The notes beneath the pieces were generated by a model that did no database searches, had not been told where the DNA came from, and saw only the letters and a program-made list of their open reading frames with translations. Shown piece after piece: positions 6,960-14,370 of a stretch of DNA of 18,349 nucleotides. The position numbers were made by a program, and so were the translations under genes. The stretch spans positions 2,388 to 20,736 of the forward strand of contig JAGDXN010000049.1 in NCBI GenBank assembly GCA_023256455.1, given 5' to 3'. Origin of the DNA: Cuniculiplasma sp. (GTDB lineage Archaea; Thermoplasmatota; Thermoplasmata; Thermoplasmatales; Thermoplasmataceae). Numbering within the stretch: position 1 is the first letter of the stretch; each line of letters starts with the position of its first letter.

Positions 6960-7457
6960 ATGAATATGGGTAAGGGAAAATACATGGCACAGGAAGTAAG
7001 AACAATGGTCGAAGGAGGCAAGGCTACAACCGGTCCTCCACTTGGTCCGGCACTTGGTCCTCTTGGTTTGAATCTTGGTCAGATCGTAAAGGAAATAAAT
7101 GAAAAGACAAAGGACTTTGCAGGAATGCAGGTACCCATCATATTGACGGTAACAGACGCTGCAAAGAAAACCTATGAGATCAGGGTCGGAGTTCCCCCAA
7201 CATCTGCACTTCTCAAGAAGGAGCTGGGAATTCAAACAGCATCCGGAAAGAGAAAGGAAGTAGTCGCAGGAGACGCCACAATGGAACAGATAAAAAAAGT
7301 GGCAACGGCAAAGATGGAAGGGATGATGGCAAACGATCTGAGGGGAGCCGTTCTTGAAGTACTTGGCACAGCCTTTTCACTGGGTATAAAGGTCGAGGGG
7401 AAGGATGCCAACGAAGTTCAGAAAATGATCAAGAATGGGGAGATCAAGATCGAGTAA
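6960..7457 (+). CDS. rpl11: Ribosomal protein L11 (uL11)
   Basis: The product is 165 residues from the ATG at 6960. The conserved N-terminal domain begins EVRTMVEGGKATTGPPLGPALGPLGLN, in which the Pro-rich loop is diagnostic of L11. The C-terminal rRNA-binding domain contains GIQTASGKRKEVVAG and ends EVQKMIKNGEIKIE. L11 binds the GTPase-associated region of 23S rRNA together with the L10-L12 stalk. Three in-frame ATGs (6960, 6966, 6984) are possible. I keep 6960 because the upstream TATA box predicts a leaderless mRNA there, although conservation only requires the one at 6984. It heads the archaeal L11-L1-L10-L12 order. Identification is certain; the N-terminal 8 residues are not. Confidence 0.96.
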   Translation: MNMGKGKYMAQEVRTMVEGGKATTGPPLGPALGPLGLNLGQIVKEINEKTKDFAGMQVPIILTVTDAAKKTYEIRVGVPPTSALLKKELGIQTASGKRKEVVAGDATMEQIKKVATAKMEGMMANDLRGAVLEVLGTAFSLGIKVEGKDANEVQKMIKNGEIKIE

Positions 7458-7459
7458 GG

Positions 7460-7471
7460 AAAATATTTAAT
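7460..7471 (+). promoter_or_regulatory. Internal TATA box upstream of the L1 leader
   Basis: AAAATATTTAAT is a good match to the archaeal TATA consensus and lies just after the L11 stop. The usual 25-nt spacing puts the transcript start near 7490-7493, leaving a leader of about 58 nt before L1. Confidence 0.5.
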
Positions 7472-7489
7472 CACATGTGTGCATACCTG

Positions 7490-7549
7490 ACAGAGTAACC
7501 TTTAGGGGTTATCCCGTCTTACTGAGGCTATGGCCACAGGAGGGAATAT
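7490..7549 (+). promoter_or_regulatory. Structured leader of the L1-L10-L12 mRNA, candidate L1 autoregulatory site
   Basis: Two hairpins can be drawn by eye. The first pairs TAACCT (7496-7501) with GGGTTA (7506-7511), 6 bp with one G-U and a TTAG loop. The second pairs TG-A-GGC (7523-7528) with GCC-A-CA (7533-7538), a TATG loop and an A-A mismatch. The second is followed at once by the ribosome binding site AGGAGGGA (7538-7545) and the L1 ATG at 7550. In bacteria and in Methanococcus, L1 represses translation by binding an mRNA mimic of its 23S rRNA site; a leader such as this, in an otherwise tight cluster, is the natural place for it. Binding itself is inferred. Confidence 0.45.
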
Positions 7550-8194
7550 ATGACATTGGAAGAAATAATTAAGGAAGCAAAGAAAAACGGGCCCGAGAGA
7601 AAATTTCTGGAGAGTCTGGAAATTTCCATAAATCTGAAGGGCGTCGATCTCAGTAACCCTAAGAACAGGGTAAACGAGGAGATTGTACTGCCCAGAGGAA
7701 GAGGAAAGGATCTCAAGGTCGCAGTTTTTGGCAGTGAAGATATGAAAGAGAAGGCAAAAGGTTCAGCTGACTTTATATACGGTGCAGAGGATCTTTCAAG
7801 GTTTGCTGAAAATAAAAAGATGTTTAAATCACTTGTAAACCAGATAGATTTCTTCATCGCAGAGGCCAGCCTCATGACATCAATAGGTAAATCGCTGGGT
7901 CAGGTTCTTGGACCCCGTGGTAAGGTTCCAAAGCCAGTGCCACCGGGACAGGATCCAACATCATTCATCAACTCCCTGAAGAAAACCGTGAGGGCAAGAA
8001 GCAGGGACAGGAGAACTTTCCACATACCAGTTGGAACCAGGAACATGAGTGATGAAGATATTGCAGCAAATATAAGGGAAGTTGTCAAGAGAGTTACGGG
8101 CAAACTTGAAAAAGGCTCAGGAAACATAGAGTCTATTTATGTGAAGACCACAATGGGCAAGGCAGTCCGGATCAGGGAAGGTGATATGCAATGA
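7550..8194 (+). CDS. rpl1: Ribosomal protein L1 (uL1)
   Basis: The 214 residues match archaeal L1. Motifs include INLKGVDLSNPKNRVNEEI with VLPRGRGKDLKVAVFG after it, the signature FIAEASLMTSIGKSLGQVLGPRGKVPKPVPP, and a C-terminal strand SIYVKTTMGKAVRI. L1 forms the mobile L1 stalk near the E site and in several prokaryotes also represses its own operon. The start at 7550 is preceded 5 nt earlier by a strong AGGAGGGA site. The last codons overlap the L10 start (ATGA, 8191-8194), indicating translational coupling. It appears to be first on a transcript from the internal promoter in the 92-nt gap after L11, where a structured leader lies. Identification is certain. Confidence 0.97.
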   Translation: MTLEEIIKEAKKNGPERKFLESLEISINLKGVDLSNPKNRVNEEIVLPRGRGKDLKVAVFGSEDMKEKAKGSADFIYGAEDLSRFAENKKMFKSLVNQIDFFIAEASLMTSIGKSLGQVLGPRGKVPKPVPPGQDPTSFINSLKKTVRARSRDRRTFHIPVGTRNMSDEDIAANIREVVKRVTGKLEKGSGNIESIYVKTTMGKAVRIREGDMQ

Positions 8195-9111
8195 CGCACA
8201 CTCCGCAGTGGAAAATTGACGAGGTAAAGGAAACTGCAGAAATTATAAGTAAAAGTCCGGTAACGGCCATAGTCAGCATCAAAGGTCTCAGGAACAAGCA
8301 GTTTCAGGGAATAAGAAGAGCATTAAGGGGAAAAGCCAAAATAAAGGTTATGAGAGGAACATTGCTTGAAAAGGCAATAAACCAGATTAATCTCCCAAAC
8401 ATCAAGAAATTGAACGATTTTGTGAGCGGCCAGATAGCAGTTGTGACCACAGAAATGTCACCATCTTCACTCTATTCAAATCTTGAAAAATCAAGGCAGA
8501 AAGCCGCTGCCCGTGGTGGAGAAATCGCTGAAGAGGACATAGTTGTGCCCGCAAAGGAAACAAGTTTTCCTCCAGGCCCAATGATCAGCGAGTTCCAGAA
8601 GGTAGGACTTCAGGCCGCCATAGAAAAGGGAAAGATCGTAATCAAAAAAGAAATGGTTATGGTCAAGAAGGGGGAGAAGATTTCAAAGGAAAAGGCTAAG
8701 GTGCTTGAAAAACTTGAAATATTGCCCCTTAATATAGGCCTGGACATAGTTACTGCATACGAGGAAGGAATCATATTCAGCAAAGAAGCAATGTCCATAA
8801 ATCCAGAGTCCATTGCTATTGACATTGCCAGCGCTTTCAACAGTGCCAAGGCAATTGCTGTCGATGCGGTCTTCCTTGTTAAAGAGGTCGTGCCAGATCT
8901 CATAGTGAAGGCAAGAAGGGCAGCTGAATCCCTTGCGATCGCAGGAAATTATGTGGATGAAGGGAACATTGAGATCTTCCTCATGAAGGCCATATCTGAG
9001 GCGGCATCCCTGCAGGAGGCAGTCGAGGAGAAGCCTGAAGCGGAAGAGAAGAAGGAAGAGGAAAAGAAAGACGAAGACGCAGGAGCAGGGTTTGGAGCCC
9101 TGTTCGGATAA
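8191..9111 (+). CDS. rpl10: Ribosomal stalk protein L10 (P0, uL10)
   Basis: The 306 residues give the long archaeal P0 form rather than the short bacterial L10. The N-terminal rRNA-binding domain includes [31 protein letters not shown]. The inserted archaeal domain follows around residues 110-185 ([17 protein letters not shown], then [17 protein letters not shown]). The helical spine that docks L12 dimers is near residues 215-275. The protein ends in an acidic, Glu/Lys-rich hinge and the tail [11 protein letters not shown], equivalent to the tail of L12, which contacts translational GTPases. The start overlaps the L1 stop as ATGA, and the stop is followed at once by the L12 ribosome binding site. 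Certain. Confidence 0.97.
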   Translation: MTHTPQWKIDEVKETAEIISKSPVTAIVSIKGLRNKQFQGIRRALRGKAKIKVMRGTLLEKAINQINLPNIKKLNDFVSGQIAVVTTEMSPSSLYSNLEKSRQKAAARGGEIAEEDIVVPAKETSFPPGPMISEFQKVGLQAAIEKGKIVIKKEMVMVKKGEKISKEKAKVLEKLEILPLNIGLDIVTAYEEGIIFSKEAMSINPESIAIDIASAFNSAKAIAVDAVFLVKEVVPDLIVKARRAAESLAIAGNYVDEGNIEIFLMKAISEAASLQEAVEEKPEAEEKKEEEKKDEDAGAGFGALFG

Positions 9112-9124
9112 GGAGGTTAGAAAA

Positions 9125-9430
9125 ATGGAATACGTATATGGTGCACTGTTGCTTCATGCAGCAGGCAAAGAGATTGATGAGGAAAAATTGAAGCAGGTTC
9201 TTGTGCAGGCTGGAGTTACTCCAGATGAGGCCAGATTAAAGTCTCTGGTATCAAGCCTGAAGGAAGTAAACATAGATGAGGTAATTAAAAACGCAGCCTC
9301 TGCCCCAGTGGCAGTTGCAGCCGCCCCATCCAAGTCTGAGGCACCTGCAAAGAAGGAAGAGAAGAAAGAAGAAAAGCCAGAAGCAAACGATGAGGATGCA
9401 ATGGCTGGACTGAGCTCACTCTTCGGATGA
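9125..9430 (+). CDS. rpl12: Ribosomal stalk protein L12 (P1 type)
   Basis: The product is 101 residues from the ATG at 9125, chosen because GGAGGT lies 7 nt upstream and [20 protein letters not shown] is the standard archaeal P1 beginning. An in-frame ATG at 9092 lies inside the L10 gene and is a chance extension. The N-terminal helical dimerisation domain (about 1-58) is followed by an Ala/Pro-rich, then Lys/Glu-rich hinge and the C-terminal [10 protein letters not shown], which recruits elongation factors. Several dimers bind L10. It is the fourth gene of the L11-L1-L10-L12 cluster, and a small membrane protein gene follows within 4 nt. Confidence 0.97.
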   Translation: MEYVYGALLLHAAGKEIDEEKLKQVLVQAGVTPDEARLKSLVSSLKEVNIDEVIKNAASAPVAVAAAPSKSEAPAKKEEKKEEKPEANDEDAMAGLSSLFG

Positions 9431-9434
9431 AAAT

Positions 9435-9632
9435 ATGATGAACTGGAAGGAATTCTTAACAGGTACCATACTGTATCTGTTACCAATCCTCATATTCATT
9501 GTTTCAGTAGCTGTGGTTCCGAATGCACTCTGGGTGGCCATATCCATAACGTGGATATTTGCATCGGTGTTTTACAAAATACTTACATTGCCCGATGATT
9601 CTTCAAAGAAAAGTTCAAGGGGCAATTATTGA
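9435..9632 (+). CDS. Small membrane protein with two predicted helices, unknown function
   Basis: This 65-residue product starts 4 nt after the L12 stop (ATG at 9435, or the adjacent one at 9438), so it is co-transcribed with the stalk genes. Two hydrophobic segments are evident: LTGTILYLLPILIFIVSVAVV at about 8-28 and ALWVAISITWIFASVFYKIL at about 31-50. A polar tail rich in Ser and Lys follows. There are no Cys, His or obvious functional motifs. No strong ribosome binding site is visible, so it may rely on coupling to L12. I do not recognise a family. It looks like a real gene because it uses the whole gap up to a T-rich terminator region, but its size leaves some doubt. Confidence 0.65.
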   Translation: MMNWKEFLTGTILYLLPILIFIVSVAVVPNALWVAISITWIFASVFYKILTLPDDSSKKSSRGNY

Positions 9633-9828
9633 AATAAAATATTTTTAGAATCAGTTTATAAATGATTTAATATTTTTGGATTTTTTAAGAAAAGGTGTAT
9701 CTGCATAATTGTTTTGGAAAGCATTGGGGGTTTTCCTGTTTAAATTATTAAAAATTTGAATTGCAAAATCAATAAATCTGACTTAGGGCCTAATTTCTGA
9801 GAACAATTTTGAATAAAAGATTGAGGTT
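9633..9828. terminator. AT-rich gap between convergent transcripts with T-tracts
   Basis: Rightward T-tracts at about 9641-9647 and 9672-9686 (ATATTTTTGGATTTTTTAAG) would end the ribosomal transcript. On the other strand the region just past 9829 gives shorter T-runs for the surface-protein gene. An 11-bp palindrome, TTAGGGCCTAA, lies at 9783-9793. I see no ORF of note and no RNA gene in these 196 bp. Confidence 0.4.
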
Positions 9829-10359
9829 TTAATATTGTTCTGGATTTTGAGGCTGTTTCTTTTTAAGGAACAGACCAACTATTAAAATAATAAAGCCAAC
9901 AAAACCCACAACCAAACCAAGCAGGGAAACAATTGCAGTTGATATTAAGGAACTTGAATCAAGCACAGAATAGCTGTTCGTTGGGGAGGTGGATGAAACA
10001 GTAATAAGATAATAGGTTCCAGCACTGGCCACATTATATGTGAGTATGTAATTTGAAGAAACGCTTGTGTGTGAAAGGGGAGATATTCCATATTGTGCTA
10101 AATTTGTGGAATTAATCATGGAAATATCTGCGGATGGAACAAGATAGACTTTGGAACTTGAGGATTTGTCAGTAAGAATATAGTTGGTCCCATTTACCTG
10201 AATTGCCGGGGATTTCCAGAGGTTATTCCCCAGACTGACCTCAGAAACCGGAGCTGAATTGATATTAATTTTAGGCGCCAAAAGTGATGCTCCTCCAAAA
10301 AGCATTGCAACCCCTATGATTAAGAGCACCAGTCCTATGATCACTAAATTTTTTCTCAT
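9829..10359 (-). CDS. Membrane-anchored surface protein with a Ser/Thr-rich outer domain, unknown function
   Basis: The 176 residues begin with a signal-anchor-like helix (NLVIIGLVLLIIGVAMLFGG, about 4-24). An outer segment of about 110 residues follows, rich in Ser, Thr, Asn and Val with several N-x-S/T glycosylation sites (NGTN, NSTN) and a beta-strand pattern (YILTYNVASAGTYYLITVSS). The protein ends with a second membrane helix (about 142-168) and a short Lys/Pro/Gln tail inside. It is therefore probably a two-pass protein exposing a beta-rich domain to the acidic medium. The GTYYLITVSS segment resembles the end of a carbohydrate-binding-like or emp24-like beta sandwich, but I cannot assign a family. 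It stands alone between two intergenic regions, with TATA-like A/T runs about 45-55 nt upstream. Confidence 0.78.
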   Translation of the reverse strand: MRKNLVIIGLVLLIIGVAMLFGGASLLAPKININSAPVSEVSLGNNLWKSPAIQVNGTNYILTDKSSSSKVYLVPSADISMINSTNLAQYGISPLSHTSVSSNYILTYNVASAGTYYLITVSSTSPTNSYSVLDSSSLISTAIVSLLGLVVGFVGFIILIVGLFLKKKQPQNPEQY

Positions 10360-10513
10360 GTATTATCCTTTAGAAAATCTAATCTGTATGATAAGCTTTT
10401 TTTATTTTTTAATGCCGCATTTTTCTCCATAAAGAATAAAATGTTTCCATTATTCTGAGCCATACTTTATAAATAAAGGCATAACAGCGATCATTTTAAT
10501 TTATATACATAAT
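10360..10513. promoter_or_regulatory. Divergent promoter region, surface protein / formiminotransferase operon
   Basis: Rightward, TTTATAAATA at 10466-10475 is a strong TATA box that would start transcription near 10497, about 17 nt before the ATG at 10514. A second TATA-like stretch (ATTTATATACATA, about 10498-10510) is too close to serve that start. Leftward, the A/T-rich tract at 10395-10415 can drive the surface-protein gene with a leader of roughly 20 nt containing AAAGGA. No other gene is visible. Confidence 0.45.
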
Positions 10514-11419
10514 ATGCCAGTAATGAAAATAGTGGAATGTGTTCCTAATTTTAGTGAGGGCAGGGACCCGGAAAAGGTGAAGGATATTGTGAATGCAATC
10601 TCCTCGGTAGAAGGCGTGAAGATTCTTGACTATGAAATGGATGGAAGCCATAACCGTTCTGTTGTAACATTTATCTGTTCTCCAGATAAGGCTGTGGAAG
10701 CTGCATTCAGGGGAATTAAGAGGGCATCGGAGATTATTGATATGTTTTCTCATTCAGGGGAGCATCCAAGATTTGGGGCCTCTGACGTGATTCCATTCAT
10801 TCCAGTTTCAGATGTAACCCTTAAGGAATGTTCAGATCTGGCAGAGGAGCTTGGAAAAAGGGTAGGAAAAGAACTGGGAATACCAGTATATATGTATGGG
10901 GAGGCGGCCCACATAGAAAGGAGAAAAAACCTTGAGAACATAAGAAGCAAGAATTTTCAGTTCGAACAGCTAAGGGAACATATTAAGGAAGAGGAATACA
11001 GGCCGGACTTTGGCCCTTCAGAGGTTGGAAAGGCCGGTGCATCCATAATCGGTTCCAGGGATTTCCTGATCGCCTATAACGTCAATCTGAGAACTGAGGA
11101 TATTAACACAGGAAAGAAGATTGCAAAGGCTCTCAGGGCAAAGGATGGGGGATTTACATTTGTCAAGGCACTTGCCTTTTATCTGGAGGATAAGAAATGC
11201 GTCCAGATATCAATGAATCTAACAAGTTATAAGAAAACACCCATATACAGGGCCTTTGAGCTTGTAAGGATGGAAGCTGCATCCTATGGTATAGATGTAA
11301 TGGAATCTGAAATAGTTGGTCTGGTCCCAATGGATGCCCTTATTGATTCGATGAAATTTTATATGAGGATGCACAGTTTCAAGGGTGATCAGATATTCGA
11401 AAGGAAGGTGTGGGAATGA
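10514..11419 (+). CDS. Glutamate formiminotransferase (FTCD N-terminal domain homologue)
   Basis: The 301 residues match the formiminotransferase half of mammalian FTCD, here as a free-standing protein. It moves the formimino group from N-formimino-L-glutamate to tetrahydrofolate, the last step of one histidine-degradation route. Motifs are IVECVPNFSEGRD at the N-terminus, LDYEMDGSHNRSVVTF, and HSGEHPRFGASDVIPFIPV, in which His84 corresponds to the catalytic His of the mammalian enzyme. AYNVNLRTEDINTGKKIAKALR and the C-terminal ESEIVGLVP are also typical. The ATG at 10514 is used; the one at 10523 is equally possible. It starts an operon with the cyclodeaminase (ATGA overlap) and threonine ammonia-lyase. 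No other histidine-degradation gene is in the window, so formiminoglutamate from histidine is expected but not shown here. Confidence 0.95.
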   Translation: MPVMKIVECVPNFSEGRDPEKVKDIVNAISSVEGVKILDYEMDGSHNRSVVTFICSPDKAVEAAFRGIKRASEIIDMFSHSGEHPRFGASDVIPFIPVSDVTLKECSDLAEELGKRVGKELGIPVYMYGEAAHIERRKNLENIRSKNFQFEQLREHIKEEEYRPDFGPSEVGKAGASIIGSRDFLIAYNVNLRTEDINTGKKIAKALRAKDGGFTFVKALAFYLEDKKCVQISMNLTSYKKTPIYRAFELVRMEAASYGIDVMESEIVGLVPMDALIDSMKFYMRMHSFKGDQIFERKVWE

Positions 11420-12048
11420 TTGACTTAAATAAGTTCATGGATGAACTCGCCTCTGATTCACCGGCACCCGGGGGTGGAGCAGGATCGGCCATAAGCGGAA
11501 TCGTTGGGGAATCACTTGCCTCCATGGTTGCATCCCTGTCATTGAAGAAGAAAGGAAATGAGCATAACAGAAAGGAACTGGAAAGAATGGTTGAGGAATT
11601 GAAGGAAATAAGGGAAGAACTTGAAAAGGCCGCTGAAATGGATACGCAGGCATTCAACAGAATTATGGAAGCAAGAAAACTTCCCAAATCCACTGATTCA
11701 GAGAAAAAAATAAGGGAAGAGAAAATTGAGGAAGCAATGAAGGGTGCGGTTTCTACACCATGGAAAATAGCCTCCCTTTTAAGGAAAATAGAGGAAAAAG
11801 CCGTGAGGCTCATGGAAATAGGAATTCCAGGGGCCATAACTGACGCAGGTGCGGCACTAAAAATATCATTCTCTTCTGCAGAGTCAGCCCTCCTGAATGT
11901 AAGCATAAACCTAAAATATATTAAAAACAAAGAATACGTGGAAAATGAAAAGATAAAACTGAAGATTTTTGCAGAGGATCTTAGAAATATAAAGAAACAG
12001 GGCGAGGAAATATTGATCAGGGAAATTGGCAGGGAGTTCATGTGGTGA
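11416..12048 (+). CDS. Formimidoyltetrahydrofolate cyclodeaminase
   Basis: The product is 210 residues from the ATG at 11416, which overlaps the preceding stop as ATGA and has GGTG 5 nt upstream; the earlier GTG at 11410 lies within that site. It matches the cyclodeaminase half of FTCD: an all-helical protein with the Gly-rich N-terminal motif SPAPGGGAGSAISGIVGESLASMV, and MEIGIPGAITDAGAALKI followed by SAESALLNVSINL near residues 135-175. It releases ammonia from 5-formimino-THF to give 5,10-methenyl-THF. As a separate polypeptide coupled to the transferase it reproduces the bifunctional eukaryotic enzyme in two parts. The high Lys/Glu content is typical of the long helices in this fold. The assignment is confident. 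Confidence 0.93.
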   Translation: MIDLNKFMDELASDSPAPGGGAGSAISGIVGESLASMVASLSLKKKGNEHNRKELERMVEELKEIREELEKAAEMDTQAFNRIMEARKLPKSTDSEKKIREEKIEEAMKGAVSTPWKIASLLRKIEEKAVRLMEIGIPGAITDAGAALKISFSSAESALLNVSINLKYIKNKEYVENEKIKLKIFAEDLRNIKKQGEEILIREIGREFMW

Positions 12049-12052
12049 TTGA

Positions 12053-13276
12053 ATGGAACATAAGAAAATTCCAGTTATTGAAGATATCATCGACGCAAAG
12101 AATTTTCTTCAAGGCAAAATAGAAAATACACCGGTTCTTTATTCCAGAACCTTCTCTGAAATGTTTTCTGCTCCGGTTTACCTTAAACTGGAAAATTTCC
12201 AGAAAACGGGGTCATTCAAAACAAGGGGTGCACTGTTCAAAATGTCAAAACTTACTGAAGAGGAGAAAAAGGCCGGGGTAGTGGCTTCCAGTGCAGGCAA
12301 TCATGCACAGGGTGTGGCCTTTGCCGCAACCATAAGCAATATCAGTTCAAAAATTGTGATGCCATCATACACAATCAGCGCCAAAATAAATGCGGTGAGG
12401 CATTACGGTGCACAGGTTATCTTAAAGGGAAACAGCTACAGGGAGGCTTTCGAGGAGGCAAGGCGGCTTTCAGTTGAAGAAAAAAGGACATTCATAGACG
12501 GCTTCAATGACAGATGGATCATAGCGGGCCAGGGTACCATAGGACTTGAGATACTGGAGCAGGTTCCTGATGTGAAGAATATTGTTGTACCTGTTGGGGG
12601 AGGTGGGCTCATATCGGGAATATCCATGGCAGTGAAGGAGTCCAGGGAAAATTTGAAGGTTTATGGGGTGCAGAGCGAAAATTGCGACTGCGTGATTCAG
12701 AGCATAGAGGGAAACCCAAACCCATCCTCAAGAGGTTTTACCATAGCGGACGGCATAGCAGTCCAGAATCCCGGAGATATTAATATCAGTATGATTCAAA
12801 AATATGTGGACAACCTTGTGACTGTAAATGATGAGCAGATGGCCTATGCTCTCTTCAAGCTTCTTGAAAGGCAGAAAATTGTGGTTGAAGCATCCGGCGC
12901 AGCTCCTCTGGCAGCACTCATGGCAGGCAAAATCGATCTGAACCATGAGCCAACAGTTCTGGTGGTTTCCGGGGGAAATATAGATCTTCTCCTTCTGTCC
13001 AAGATAATTTACAAGGGCATGGAGACCGATATGGGTCTTGTAAGGATTGAATGCAAAATACCTGATAAACCTGGCACATTGCACAAAATCACCAGTGCCA
13101 TATCTTCTGCTGGAGCAAACATTTTCCACGCAGAGGTGGACAATCTTTCACAGGACACGCCAGTTGGATTTCAAAGCATAAGATTCAGTGTAAATGTGAG
13201 GGATGGGGAGCATCTTGAATACCTCCTTGACAGGCTCAGGGAATCAGGATACCATTTCCAGATTGTCAACGATTAA
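12053..13276 (+). CDS. ilvA: Threonine ammonia-lyase with C-terminal ACT domain
   Basis: The 407 residues contain a fold-type II PLP domain (about 10-320) and an ACT domain (about 330-405, starting VRIECKIPDKPGTLHKI). The PLP lysine is Lys56 in the motif GSFKTRGA. Other signatures are SSAGNHAQGVAFAA, the phosphate-binding VPVGGGGLISGI, and VLVVSGGNIDLLLL near the end of the catalytic domain. It deaminates threonine (and possibly serine) to 2-oxobutyrate and ammonia. The single ACT domain resembles the shorter archaeal and catabolic enzymes rather than long biosynthetic IlvA, and it may mediate amino-acid control. A GGTGA site overlapping the cyclodeaminase stop supports the start. Its TAA overlaps the stop of the convergent GTPase gene by 4 bp (TTAA). 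Isoleucine synthesis versus catabolism is not settled. Confidence 0.93.
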   Translation: MEHKKIPVIEDIIDAKNFLQGKIENTPVLYSRTFSEMFSAPVYLKLENFQKTGSFKTRGALFKMSKLTEEEKKAGVVASSAGNHAQGVAFAATISNISSKIVMPSYTISAKINAVRHYGAQVILKGNSYREAFEEARRLSVEEKRTFIDGFNDRWIIAGQGTIGLEILEQVPDVKNIVVPVGGGGLISGISMAVKESRENLKVYGVQSENCDCVIQSIEGNPNPSSRGFTIADGIAVQNPGDINISMIQKYVDNLVTVNDEQMAYALFKLLERQKIVVEASGAAPLAALMAGKIDLNHEPTVLVVSGGNIDLLLLSKIIYKGMETDMGLVRIECKIPDKPGTLHKITSAISSAGANIFHAEVDNLSQDTPVGFQSIRFSVNVRDGEHLEYLLDRLRESGYHFQIVND

Positions 13277-14361
13277 TATTTACTCACAATCGTTACAATA
13301 TCTCCGTCTGAGAGTTCATAATCAAGCCCTACCTTCATATCATTTATTCTTGATCTTGTGCTTGACAATACAGCATATCTGAATGCTTCAAGCATCTCCC
13401 TGCTTATCTTTCTGCACACATCCCTTACTGTTGCACCTTTCCTTAAAACAAGGGGCCTTTCCATATCGGTTTTGCCAGATTTATCCCTGAGATAAACTCT
13501 TATCAATTCAAGGGAATCGTATATTTTTTCCTTCAGATCCTCAATTCCCATCTTTGATGATGCCGAAACTTTGACGATCTCTCCATACTTTCTCATGCTT
13601 TCCACAAGTTCTTCATTATGGGGCATATCCATTTTGTTGATTACAACAACCGCTGGAAGATAAATAACATTGCCTCTGAAAAAATCTATTAAATCATCGT
13701 CATTCACATTTTCCCTTATGAATATCTCTGCATTTGTGATTTTGAACTCCTTTGCCATTTCTCTTATTCTTGTATCGTCTATATCAACACTTCTTGGTTT
13801 TCTTACTCTTATTCCGCCTGTATTTGCCCTCTTCATGGATATATTCTTTCTCTTCCTGTTCACCACTATTCCAGACTTTCTCAATTCCTCAATGATTCTA
13901 TCCATTCCCTTGCACTCATTATCTGTAACCAGGAGGATAAGATCGGCGGCCCTTACCATGCTAAGCACTTCCCTGCCCCTGCCTGAACCAAGGGCTGCGT
14001 TATCGATTATTCCAGGAAGGTCAAGAATCTGAATTTGAGTTCCCCTGTATTTCAATGTCCCTGGAATAACCCTCAGGGTCGTGAATGCAAAATTCCCAAC
14101 CTCGCTCTCTGTACCAGTTATGGCATTCAACAGGCTGCTCTTTCCCACATTTGGGTAGCCCACAAGTGCAACCGTGGCATCCCCTGATTTCGGTACAGAA
14201 AATCCACCACCTCCACCTGAATGACGGTGGCTTTCAGCCTCCAGTTGCAGTCTTGCCATTTTTGCCTTCAAAAGGCCTATGTGTGACTCTGTGGCTTTAT
14301 TGTATTTTGTCTTGTGGATTTCCTCCTCAATTTCCCTTATTTTTTCCTCAATAGTTGTCAA
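13273..14361 (-). CDS. DRG-family GTPase with TGS domain
   Basis: The start is placed at the TTG at 14361 (362 residues). GGAG lies 10 nt upstream, and the resulting TTIEEKIREIEEEI opens directly into the family N-terminus; a GTG at 14370 would leave only 1 nt after GGAG. The N-terminal helix with NKATESHIGLLKAKMARL and the Gly-rich hinge GGGGG are hallmarks of Developmentally Regulated GTP-binding proteins. G-motifs are GYPNVGKSS (68-76), the G2 region NFAFTT, DLPG and NKMD. The C-terminal TGS domain covers about the last 70 residues (PLVLRKGATVRDVCRKI). DRG proteins associate with ribosomes and act in translation. The gene has its own promoter and a leader with a ribosome binding site. It converges on threonine ammonia-lyase with a 4-bp overlap. 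Confidence 0.94.
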   Translation of the reverse strand: MTTIEEKIREIEEEIHKTKYNKATESHIGLLKAKMARLQLEAESHRHSGGGGGFSVPKSGDATVALVGYPNVGKSSLLNAITGTESEVGNFAFTTLRVIPGTLKYRGTQIQILDLPGIIDNAALGSGRGREVLSMVRAADLILLVTDNECKGMDRIIEELRKSGIVVNRKRKNISMKRANTGGIRVRKPRSVDIDDTRIREMAKEFKITNAEIFIRENVNDDDLIDFFRGNVIYLPAVVVINKMDMPHNEELVESMRKYGEIVKVSASSKMGIEDLKEKIYDSLELIRVYLRDKSGKTDMERPLVLRKGATVRDVCRKISREMLEAFRYAVLSSTRSRINDMKVGLDYELSDGDIVTIVSKY

Positions 14362-14370
14362 GATCTGCAC

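Noticed and set aside
6928..7005. N-terminal extension of the ComB-like protein to the ATG at 7005
   Set aside because: It would run through the L11 start on the opposite strand and adds an aromatic, Pro-rich segment unlike the family. The GTG at 6927 has a suitable TATA-like element.
9010..9105. Glu/Lys-rich repeat-like stretch, similar to one at 9340-9400
   Set aside because: These are the acidic hinges of the L10 and L12 stalk proteins, shared by function, not a DNA repeat or mobile element.
9092..9124. Earlier in-frame ATG for L12
   Set aside because: It lies inside the L10 coding region; the strong GGAGGT site and the family N-terminus both point to the ATG at 9125.
9783..9793. 11-bp palindrome TTAGGGCCTAA between convergent genes
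   Set aside because: There is no promoter nearby for it to control and no second copy in the window, so it is noted only as part of the gap.
11379..12041. 220-codon open frame on the minus strand opposite the cyclodeaminase gene
   Set aside because: It is low-complexity Ser/Phe/Ile-rich, as expected opposite a Lys/Glu-rich helical protein, and the plus strand encodes a recognised enzyme.
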